Source of the DNA: Candidatus Omnitrophota bacterium
GTDB lineage: Bacteria > Omnitrophota > Gorgyraeia > Gorgyraeales > Gorgyraeaceae
Reading direction: 5' to 3'
DNA: 24,679 nt
NCBI GenBank assembly: GCA_003485765.1
Contig: DNHS01000050.1
Location: forward strand, 7,467-32,145
Shown: piece after piece, positions 1 to 9,900 of the stretch
Layout of the letters: each line of letters opens with the position of its first letter
Numbering within the stretch: the stretch's first letter is position 1
Program-made: the position numbers and the translations under genes
The notes under the pieces: generated by a model
The model's database searches: none
Seen by the model: only the letters and a program-made list of their open reading frames with translations
Told to the model about the DNA's origin: nothing

Positions 1-207
1 GCAGTAGGCCTTAAAATAGTCAATGACCAGGATGAGCTTATGGTTATAACCCAGAAGGGCATGATTGTCCGTTTGAGCGTAAAAGATATAAGATCCACAG
101 GAAGAAGCGCGCAAGGCGTGCATATAATAAAACTTGATTCAGGCGATACTGTTTCATCCATCGCCCACGTAGTCCCTGAAGAAAAAGAAGAAGAGCAAAC
201 CTCTTAG
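1..207 (+). CDS. gyrA: DNA gyrase subunit A, C-terminal end (partial)
   Basis: The window opens inside a reading frame of 68 codons ending in TAG at 205-207. The visible peptide contains VITQKGMIVRLSVKDIRSTG and then SAQGVHIIKL. These match the last blades of the GyrA C-terminal beta-pinwheel, which wraps DNA so that gyrase can introduce negative supercoils. The tail is short and acidic (EEKEEEQ), as in many GyrA proteins. ParC is the main alternative, but the motif spacing of the last blade fits GyrA better. The 5' part lies outside the window, so length and start cannot be judged. Confidence 0.85.
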   Translation, partial: AVGLKIVNDQDELMVITQKGMIVRLSVKDIRSTGRSAQGVHIIKLDSGDTVSSIAHVVPEEKEEEQTS

Positions 208-240
208 TTGCCGAACCTGTCCTGAGCGAAGTCGAAGGAG
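208..240. repeat. Short intergenic sequence resembling a widely dispersed bacterial repeat
   Basis: Directly after the gyrA stop lies a sequence containing CCTGAGCGAAGTCGAAGG (about 222-239). I recognise this core, or its complement, from memory as an element recurring between genes in many unrelated bacteria. Its ends CCT and AGG can pair, giving an imperfect hairpin. Only one copy occurs in this window, so the repeat status is recollection and not shown here. Function is unknown. Confidence 0.4.
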
Positions 241-267
241 GTATCCTACGAGGTTGAATAGGTCATT

Positions 268-345
268 GTCCCCATCGTCTAGCCTGGTCTAGGACATCAG
301 ATTTTCGATCTGACGACCGGGGTTCAAATCCCCGTGGGGACGCCA
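268..345 (+). tRNA. tRNA-Glu (anticodon UUC), CCA encoded
   Basis: A complete cloverleaf can be folded. The acceptor arm is GTCCCCA (268-274) with TGGGGAC (335-341). The anticodon stem TCAGA (297-301) pairs with TCTGA (309-313) around the loop TTTTCGA (302-308), putting anticodon TTC at 304-306. The T stem CGGGG (318-322) pairs with CCCCG (330-334) around loop TTCAAAT. The discriminator is G342 and CCA is encoded at 343-345. It delivers glutamate to GAA/GAG codons. No separate promoter is obvious in the 60 bases after gyrA, so read-through is possible. Confidence 0.96.
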
Positions 346-574
346 CTCTAAAGAAACTAACACACAGCCGCATAGGAGGCCTAACAGCTCCATACCACAA
401 AGGTACGGGGCAGGGTGTAAAACGTCAATTATTCTTTCTGGTTAATATGGCTTTTAGCCATACAGTTTGTTTTAAAAATCATCCATGGTTATCCTCCAGA
501 AGGAGGCACGTAAGTTGCTTGAGAAAGTAAATAAAGGAACATAGGCTTCAAATGACCCATGCTCCCTACCTCCC
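346..574. other. Intergenic stretch without a supported gene
   Basis: Between the tRNA and the promoter at 575 I see no convincing coding sequence. A perfect 7-bp hairpin TATGGCT-ttt-AGCCATA sits at 446-462 and is followed by a T-rich run (about 466-473), so it may terminate tRNA transcription. A second small hairpin CCTCC-agaa-GGAGG lies at 493-506. A 75-codon frame on the minus strand (472-699) has no recognisable family and runs through the promoter, so it was not called. Confidence 0.5.
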
Positions 575-603
575 TTGACATTTCTCCCTTTATAGTATAT
601 ACT
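575..603 (+). promoter_or_regulatory. Near-consensus sigma-70 promoter upstream of the giant gene
   Basis: The -35 box TTGACA (575-580) is perfect and the -10 box TATACT (598-603) has one mismatch to TATAAT. They are separated by the optimal 17 bases. Transcription should start near 610, about 260 bases before the giant gene. The next feature on that transcript is a terminator-like hairpin at 713-746, so the promoter may serve a short RNA, the giant gene, or both. Confidence 0.75.
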
Positions 604-686
604 AATGATAGAGTTTATAAAAGAATTATAAGTATCTGAAGTACGGTAAATCAGTAAAAAATCACTCAAATCAAGGTACTTGTGCC

Positions 687-851
687 ATGGGAACCTCAAT
701 ATTAAACAAGATAAGCCAGGTAATTATGAATAATAATACCTGGCTTTATTATTATGTTCTAACAATATATCTGGGGCATTGCCTCTTAATGAATATGGCC
801 TCTCTCCCATGGCAGGCCTATCTCACCATAGAGACATGCCCTGGATGTTGA
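687..851 (+). CDS. Possible 54-codon leader ORF (doubtful)
   Basis: ATG at 687 opens a frame of 54 codons ending TGA at 849-851, 18 bases before the giant gene and in the same frame. The peptide is hydrophobic in its middle (WLYYYVLTIYLG) and ends in CPGC. No family is recognised. The only upstream purine run, AAGG at 673-676, sits 10 bases from the ATG, which is weak. The terminator-like hairpin at 713-746 lies inside this frame, so translating ribosomes would disrupt it. That arrangement would suit attenuation. It may equally be chance. Confidence 0.22.
   Translation: MGTSILNKISQVIMNNNTWLYYYVLTIYLGHCLLMNMASLPWQAYLTIETCPGC
713..755 (+). terminator. Terminator-like hairpin in the giant-gene leader
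   Basis: AAGCCAGGTA (713-722) is perfectly complementary to TACCTGGCTT (737-746). The 14-base AT-rich loop is followed by TATTATTAT (747-755). The stem is strong and the tail U-rich though interrupted. It sits about 100 bases after the predicted start of the 575-603 promoter and 115 bases before the giant gene. It could end a short RNA of about 140 bases, or act as a conditional attenuator. Confidence 0.55.
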
Positions 852-869
852 TTAGGAAAGAAGGACTAA

Positions 870-956
870 ATGTTAGACTGGCAGAATAAACCCTGGATTA
901 AGATAATATCAACAGTTCTTATAGCGGCTTTTCTTACATATGACATAGCCTGGGCA
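870..956 (+). other. Signal peptide of the giant protein
   Basis: Residues 1-29 show a short basic N-region (K7, K11), a hydrophobic stretch (IISTVLIAAFLTY) and an AWA site before T30. This is a classic Sec signal peptide with signal peptidase I cleavage at A29-T30. It predicts export of at least the N-terminal part. An uncleaved membrane anchor is the alternative. Confidence 0.85.
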
Positions 957-3900
957 ACGGACTTTACCCCTCTCCAGAAAAAACAATACGTTTCTCGAAG
1001 CCTATTTAAGAATAAAAAAGTCGATCAGACTACCATAAGCTCCCAGAATGAACAAAGCCTTGAAACAATAAAAGACGCTCTGTCTCATAAAAAGAATAAT
1101 AATATAAAAGATTCTATATATCACAAAGACTCTACTCTTAGCTTAAAAGCTTCTTATATTAATGATATAGCTAATATATATATCAATGATACTCTTGGTA
1201 AAGTAATAGATTCTTACACTCCTCCTGATCCAAAAGGAACCATAATCCATATCCAGGATTTACACACTAACCCAGAAGCATCTCTTAACTTAGCAAATAT
1301 CTTAGAGATTCTAATTAAAGATTATGATCTTAACTTAGTTTGTTCAGAAGGAGCAACTGGCTTAGTAGATACATCATCTGTCTCAAACTTCCCAGATAAG
1401 GATGTAAGGGAAAAAGTCGCTCGAGTCTTTGTTAACTCAGGAGAACTTACAGGAGAAGAGTATCTATCTATAGTAAAGTTCCCTAATCTACCTATCTGGG
1501 GCATAGAAGATAAAGACATATACTTCCAACATATCATAGAATTCAATAAGATAATAAAGTTCTCCAAAGATGCCCTGAATCTTATAAATCAAATAAAAGA
1601 TGAGTTAAATAACCTAAAGCCAAAGATATATTCAAAAGCTCTACTAGACCTAGATTCCAAAGAAATTGAATATGAAGAATCTAAATTAGATACTACTAAA
1701 TATTTAGAATATCTATTGAGTTTAAACAATGACATAACCCTATCTAACTATAAGAATATCAATATCTTTAAAGAATCCTACAAAGCTGAAAAGACAATAG
1801 ACCAGTCTAAGATTATAAAAGAATCTCAAGAGATCCTATCAATCCTCCAATCTATCTTAAAAGATAAGGACAATAAATCTGAGATAAAGTCATTATCAAT
1901 AAAAGCATCTCTATTCAAAGATAAGAAAATCTCCCCATTCTCATTCTATAGCTATTTGGATGAATTAGCCAGGCGCCATTTAAAAGAAGATATAAATAAA
2001 TACCCTGCTTTAACCCAATTTGTAGATTATCTAACCAAAATAAACTCCCTTGATTCCAATAAGCTCTTTAATGAAATAGAAGAACTCACTTATGATATAA
2101 AAGACCTTATCTCAGACAACCCTAACCAGAAACTCCTCACTAAAGCCTTAAGGAACATACATTTCTTAGAAAGCTTCTTTAACCTTAAAGTCTCGAATGA
2201 AGAATTAGAATATTATTTTAAAGATAAGGATAGCTTTAAAGTAACATTCTTTGAAAGCTACTTAAAAGAAAACCTTCAAAAATACAATATAGATTCTTTC
2301 ATAAATTATAACCCAGACCTAATAGATAAAAACCTACCAGACCTCGAGAACTTCTACGAACTTGCCCATAAAAGAGACCTGGCAATGTTTAATAACGCCA
2401 TAAGTGAAATAGAAACTCGTAAACCTAAATTAACAGCTCTAATAGCAGGAGGGTTCCATACACAAGGCATAACAAAGCTATTAAAAGACAACAACTACTC
2501 TTATGTAGTTATCTCTCCATATTCAAAGACAACTATAGATGAAGAGAACTATAGAAACTTATTAGCAGGGAAGAGAAAACCATTAAAAGAGCTAATATCT
2601 GAGCTTAATGAGAAACTAAGATCTCCTATGGGGTTTGCGGATAGGGAATTTCTAAAAGGCCTTGAAACAAGAGAGCCTTTGCTCCATAGATTTATTATTC
2701 TTTTAGTAGCCGTATTACTTAGCAAAGCTCCAATAGAGCAGAACCAGATAGAATCCATACTTCCTACTGGATTCAAAGAACAGTTTGAAGGCCCCATTGA
2801 AATTCGCCAGAACGAAGCCAGCGTTATTCATATATACTACAAAAATAACTATTTATCTTTAACTAAAGAAGGCGCTATAGCTAGTTCAACCGAGGCAGAG
2901 TTTAAAGCTGCTATAACGCAAGTGGCTGTTATTGGTCCAGATGCCCGACTGCCTTTTATGGGAACATATTCAATGAAACTAGACAGATATCGTTTAGTGC
3001 TTCCTGTTGTGTTTAGGCGTCTAGTAAAAAATAACAAGGTAGATTTACGACTAAACGAATACGGGGTAATTAGCATGATTGAATCACAAGAAGGAAAATA
3101 TAGATTAACTAGAGATGGCAGATTTAATATAGGAAGAGCAATAAAAGACTTGTCAGGTTTCAAAGCTGACTCTGAAGTGGTTCTAGTAGGCGTTGGCAAT
3201 AAGATTGAAATTTGGCCAAAGACAAAATTTGAAGCAGAGTTTAAACATCCTAAAGAGCCTGGAATAGCTAGTAATATTATCAGGATTCGGGACAGCCATA
3301 GAGCATTTTTTGGAACATATAATAGAATTGTAGATGAAGGATATAGGATCGGAATTCCGACAGAACTAAGAAGCCGCATATCAAGCGGTAAGGTTATACT
3401 TCAAGTCATAGATAAAAATCTTATCAGAATATTTGACCAAGAAGAATGGTTGAGTTTAGTCAAAGAACAAAGTGTGCCTGATAAAATATTTGCGTCAGCC
3501 TATTATGCTGAATTAGATGCAACTGGTCGCGTACTTATGCCAGAAGGGCTTCAACAGTTTGTTGATTTCAAAACTGGAAGCAAAGTTAAACTAATTGGAG
3601 CCGGAGAATTTTTGGAGCTTTACCTGGAAGAAGCATATCAAAAACCAGCAAAGGTTCTAGGGGGACTAGGAAAAGGCGCAGCTAAAGAAGAAAGCATAGC
3701 TGAAAAATACACAGTTTCCATAGATTCTAAAGGCAGATTAACAATTCCAGAAAAGTACAGAGAGAAGTTTAAGCCAGGCATGACTTTACTCTTACAACCA
3801 ACTAATGAAGGTGCCATTAGGGTTTTTGATCAAGAAAAGTGGCTAGAGGCAGTTAATAAGGGAGCGCCTGATGAATTATCAGAACGTATCTTGTATCAGA

Positions 3901-6900
3901 GAGGCATGTTTGGAAATGTATTCCCTGCAGCTGTTAAAATGGAAAAGTCCGGCTTGCTACGGTTTTTAATACCGGAAGAAGCCTTTAATATCATTAGTTT
4001 TAATAAAGCCGGTACCGTTGAATTTATGGACTTTGGCAGTTATTGGGAAATTAGGCCAGTTGGTAAGGATGTCCAAAATAAAGCAAGACAAAGGACGGAG
4101 TTATCCCGTATCCGGGCTAAAAAGTTTGGCGAGTTGGAAACCCGGGCTATTGATAATGTTAAACAAGTACGCCAACAATTTAAATCCAATCCAGATTCTT
4201 TTATTTCTTCATCAAAAGATACAAAAGTTAATTGGATAATAGACTACATGGAAAAAGATTCAGGGTGTTTTATAGGTTATGGGGATTTTTCTAAAATCTC
4301 TGTTTTTAATAAGGTGTTTATACCAAAAATAATTGATAAGCTTATCCCTTTGACTATTAGCGCGGCTAATGCCATTTTAAATCAATATAGAGGCGGCGTT
4401 GTCAGGACAGGCGGCGACGAAGTAGGTTTGGCGCTCCCATCCACGTTAACTCTAGAGCAAGTTAATAATATAAGATTAGAACTTCAACTTGCGCTTAGCG
4501 AGTTTTTATCTGATTATTATGGATTTGTTAAGGTTGATGGCGTGAGTGATGAAAATATAGATGAGATAAATAAAGCCTTAAATACAGATGGCATGGCAGG
4601 AGTGTATAAAGATAAGGATGGTTTTTTCCTGTTGTTCGATAAGGCAAAGCCGTATTTAGAAACAGTCGCTATGATAAATAAGAGCTTGAAAGACAAAAAT
4701 ATTGTCATAAGCATATCAGAACGGGATTCTGTACCTTTTGAGATACCAAGCCCAAGAATAAATTTTGGCATAGTAAAGGCAGTAAATATCCAGGGGAAAG
4801 ACGCCCATGCCAATTATGGCATTACCATGAGGCATGCGGAATATATACAAAGCAAGGCTAAAAAGAATAATTTACACGGGGCGACATCTGATGCTCTGGG
4901 AGAATTTGATGATTTTGATGAAAAAATGGCAAAGGCTTCTGCGAAAAAGTTATCCATAGAAGATCGCAAACTAATAACCGAACAATACACTCAATCAGGC
5001 ATTGAGTTATTTTATGACCAGATTGACGAGCTTTTCCCGATTGTAAAAAGAGAATATCTTTTATACGCAGTCCAACGGATGCCTTCAGCGGCTATAGGCA
5101 CTACGGTTTTGGTAAGGGGGCCGCCGGATAATTTTTATATAGTTACTAAATTAGAAGACGAGTCAGTTATTATCAGGAAAATCGAAATGGTATATGAGCC
5201 TCAGGGGGATTTCAGAGCCAAAGTAGAAGAAGCAATAAAGAGCGGGAAAGAGACTCCTGACACCTTGAGACAGAGATGGTTGAATGGGTATGGGTTTAAA
5301 ATAACAAATGAGTATGTTGGAGAACAGCCAGATCATACAGTCGGGAATAATATTATCAGCGCTGAAATAGAAGCGCTTAATAAGATACTAGAGGAAGAAA
5401 AGGAAGGGGTTGTTGTTTTCCAAGAGGAATATCTTAAGGCGTTTGCGGATAGACTTTCTGATGAAGCGAGTAAAGGGGTTAAAGAGTCTGCAGATGTAAA
5501 CGTAAAAGTTATTTTAGGGGTGGTAAGGATTGCAAAAGAAGATTTAGAAAAGGCGACAGAACAATATCTAGATATACTTGATGATTTAGCAAAATTTGCC
5601 TGGCCTAGCTCATTTTTCAATCTCCCGTCTCCCGAGAACATAGTTAATATTGATGCAAAAGACAATAAAGGCGCTCTGGCGCATAATAGATCAATAGAGC
5701 GCAAAAGGTTTAAAACTATTTTGACCGGTTATTATGGAGAGCAGATTTTAACCGACAATGATTTAGATACATATATGTTATTGGAAGAAGCTGCGCAGCC
5801 AGAAGTCCTTGAAGTAACCGGGATAGTTGAAAGAGATAGATTAGACGCGAATGAAGCCATAGCGAAAAGAATAAAACCCGAAGAAGGAGAAACCCTTAAA
5901 AAATTATCAGATATTTTGGATCCACGGAAAGTTGATTCTATTGCTGATGAGCTTATTGGATATTTTGACGAACTTTTCAGGCTGAATACACAACCTAAAA
6001 TCTGTATATTATATGATAACGACGGAGATGGACTTTCCGCAGCCAGGAATACGGAGGCGTTTATAAGGCACTATGGAAAATTATCAGGGATTGAGAATGT
6101 CGAGATTGCCTTGAGAGAAGAAGGCCCCATTAAAGATGTTAAAAGGAAGTCAGACGAGATAAGAGAATTGAGAGAAAACGAAAATTATAACAGCGTAATA
6201 GTCCTAGATCTTTTCTGGGGAAATCTCGTAAGCGGCATTGATATATCGGTAGACCATCATGAATTGAACGGAAACGAGCAGGCTATTAAAGAGGAATTAA
6301 AAGCCAAACATAGCGGCAATATAATATTAGTAAACCTTGAAAAGGCAGGGTATAAAGGCCAGTCAAAATTTATGCCGGCTTCTATACTTACTTTCTCATT
6401 ATTGGATTATACTTTACGTAAGAAGGGGGAGGAATCAGGGCTTACAACCCCAGAAGGATGGGGGCTGTCCCTTGATAACTATCTGGATGCCGGTATATTA
6501 TACGATTGGGCAGATACTTTCTGGGGGCTTAATGATCCTGAAAGCGCGAATATTATAAACGTATTGATACTTACGGGAAAAGACGGTTTAAGCCTTGTAG
6601 AGGGAGGAAATAGCATAGAAGAGTTGAGGAGATTTTACGGGCTTATAATAGAAAAGGTTAATGGGACGCTTGGCAGGATGTTCAGAGAGAATGAAAGTAA
6701 TGAAAACATTGTTTTTGCCTATCTTAGCGATGAAGATACTTCTATAACAGTTGAAGAGAAAAGATTTAAATTGACAGAGATTATAAAATTACTGGGCTCT
6801 AAGCGCGAGGTGGAAAGAGATATTACAACAAGGCGTGTTTTAATATTTGCGGTTAAAGATACAAGAGACGGCGAGGCTGTTCTAAAGTATAGTTTAAGGT

Positions 6901-9900
6901 TTGACGGAGATAGAGCAAAGTTTATTTTATCCACAAATCCACGGGAAGGACAGAAGAGTTTTATCGACACGCTGCAGGAAAAGTTCCCGGGCAGGTTTGA
7001 TGGCGGAGGCCACCCCGGAGCGATTTCAGTGAGAGAAAACGTAAGTGATGCTGATGATTTAGAAGCAAAGGCCAGAGAGTTTAACAATATAGCAATAGAA
7101 ATAATAAGAAGCATCAGGAAAGATTTTACACATCAAATTGGCAAAGGTCTTAAAGTAACCGAAATATCTGACAGAGATGATAAGAAAATAGCCAGAGTAG
7201 AGAATATTGCTGATAGCGAATTCTTAGGAGATATAGAGCTTACCAAAGAATTAGACGACCAGATATTGATCAAAGCATTAACCAGATTAAAAGAAACCGC
7301 AGATGGCTCCCACAAGCCTATTCTGGAAGAATTTCTTGCATTGCTCCAAACATCACCGCCAGAGTTTTATACATACTCTAAATTAATAAAGAATCTATTT
7401 GGTTTTGCCCGGTCCCAAGACAATCTAATAGCCCTCCATCAAGCTCTTAGCGATAATCCTTTAGCCGTATTCCATGAGATATGCGAATACTTAGCCCAGT
7501 CAAAGGCCTTAAAATTAACATTAAAAGAAAGCACACTCGCAATATCTATAAATAACAGCCCATTTACCATTAGCCTTAATGACGAAGCATTAGCCATTGC
7601 ACATAAAGACTCTACTAGCCCGCATTATCTGCTACGCGCCTTGCAAAAAGAGATATTTGGAAAACGGGACATAGAATTAACTGAGAAGATAAGAGCAGAG
7701 CAAAACTTTGCCTTACATTTTAGATCTTTGGATTCAATTAATCCTTTGGAAGCGTTAAAAGATGATTTTGTAAGAAAATATATCACCCTTCTTTTACAGC
7801 AACGATATTCTAAATTTGACCTTGACCCAAAATTAGCCGAACGTATCATATCTACCTTGGCATCTCATACGGATAATCCAAAAGAAGCTCAACATGCCCT
7901 ATATTCGGAAGTTATTGATTTCAGGACAGACGCTAAGTTTAAAGCAGCTTATGCGCGTTATAAAGTAGGGCAAAAATTCGAACCAACCATGCGGCTTTTC
8001 TTGCCTTATATTGATGAGTTGATTAATAAGCAAGGAGAGATATTGATTATTGATGTTGGTTGTGGGAATAATGCCTTAGGCGCGGAAATTGTAAATAGGA
8101 GAGAAAAGGTTGAAGTAACAGGCACAGATATTTTTGATTGGCATATTGATTTTTCTAATCCAAAATTAAAATTCAAAGTTCAGGAAGATCCAAGAAGATT
8201 ACCATTTAAGGATAATGAGGCAGATTTAATTATACTTCATGCTGTGCTTCACCATGTTGCATCCGAAGACATGCCCTATCTTTTAGCAGAAATAAAAAGA
8301 GTTCTTAAACCAGGCGGAAGAGTGTTAATTCTAGAAGATACTTCTTCTCACATAACATGGACAGATATGAAAGAGGATATCCTTGAATTAAAATATATGT
8401 TTCTTTTGTTTACTCGGGAACAGCAAATTAAATATTACAGGTTTCATGATTGGTATGCAAACATAGTGGTTGGCGGCTTAGAATCCATGTTTATGCCTTA
8501 TGAGAATTTTGGGAAAAGAACTATTGAAAATTGGGTTAGTTTTTTGCAGATGCATGGATTTTTAATTTCCAATACCGAATTCATTCATTCTCAGGCGGAA
8601 TGGTTTCATCAGTCTCCCGCAGGTTTTATCGTTGCAGAAATATCTCTTAATAAAAATGGGATACTTTCTTTTGACAGGTTTCTTGAGATGCGTCGGGAAG
8701 CACGAGTAGGAGGTAACGAAAGATTGGAAATGTTAATTGAGTGGGCGCTCTGGGAATTGCATGAGGCAGGAGATACAAGAGTAGAAGACATCTCACTTAG
8801 TAGTTGGCACCTGAGTTATCTGGCCGCTAAGGGAGAGCATTTCCCATCTTTGTATCCCTTTTCAAGTGAAGCTAGCTATGCTTGGAGGCAAGCGTATAAA
8901 GACGCACCTTTGGGATCAATAATTCCTATCGCAAAATACAGCCTCGCCGAATTTAAAGAAAAAGGCATGCCTGTTGGAGAACAGGTTAGCTTTATAAATA
9001 CTGTATTAGAAATGATATGGGGAAAAGTTGGCGGCAGTAGAAAGGTTTCTCCAGAGGCGATTGAATGGGTAGTAAGAGAACTTTTGTCATTGGAAAGAAT
9101 GCCAAAGCCGGCAGAAGAATTAATATTAAAATTACTCGATGATTGGTTAGGCTTAAACTGGCAACTCGGTCTCGGCGCTGCTTTTAGTTATATGTTTAGT
9201 TCTACTTACATTTTGGTTGATATTGCGAAAGATAGAGATTCTATCGTGAAGGGCAATGCTTTAAGGGTATTGGAGAAGCTGCATAGAAGAGAAATTGCCA
9301 GCATTTTATTTTGTCTGACACCTGAAGCAGAATTTACTAAAGAGGATGTATATATAGTAGAACAGCTATTTGCCGAAGCAATAGCTAGGATAAAAACTGG
9401 AAGCATGCCATTTGAAAGGCTTAAAGAAGTAGTTCAAGATGTAGAGGGCGCATTATTTTCTAATATGCGGCAAAGATATATTATGATAAGAAACCTCTTT
9501 GCGGTAGAAGCACCTATTCTAATCGGCGACCCTCGGCTACCTCTTGCAGGTTCATTTTCCGAGTTTTCCATTACCAACCAAGATTCCAGAACAGGCAACC
9601 TCATGGGCAAACTTTTTGATGCTGCCGGTAAGATGGTAACAGAAGGCATTGTAGCTATAGAAGAAAATGGCTATCTATCCTTCGGGAATGCTAAAGATCA
9701 AACTATTCTCTATGTAAAAGATGGCAAAAAAGCAAGGATAAAGCTGGGTAAAACCACTGCGATACCCAAAGGCCTCTTTACGCAAGTTGAACTAGCCAGG
9801 CTAAATACTGAAGTATCTGGATTAGGAGACTATGTAAAAAAATTTATCTCATCAGGCAGAAGAGTTCAGCTTATAGAGGACAATGAAAATATCTTTGGCT

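Noticed and set aside
472..699. 75-codon frame on the minus strand upstream of the giant gene
   Set aside because: No recognised family or ribosome site, and it covers the strong + strand promoter at 575-603. A search for repeated copies elsewhere would be the only reason to revive it.
2849..3379. 176-codon minus-strand frame opposite the MraZ array, and the other minus-strand frames across 870-18791
   Set aside because: They lie antisense to clearly conserved domains and their Ser/Leu/Phe-rich products match nothing. They look like reading-frame shadows of an AT-rich coding strand.
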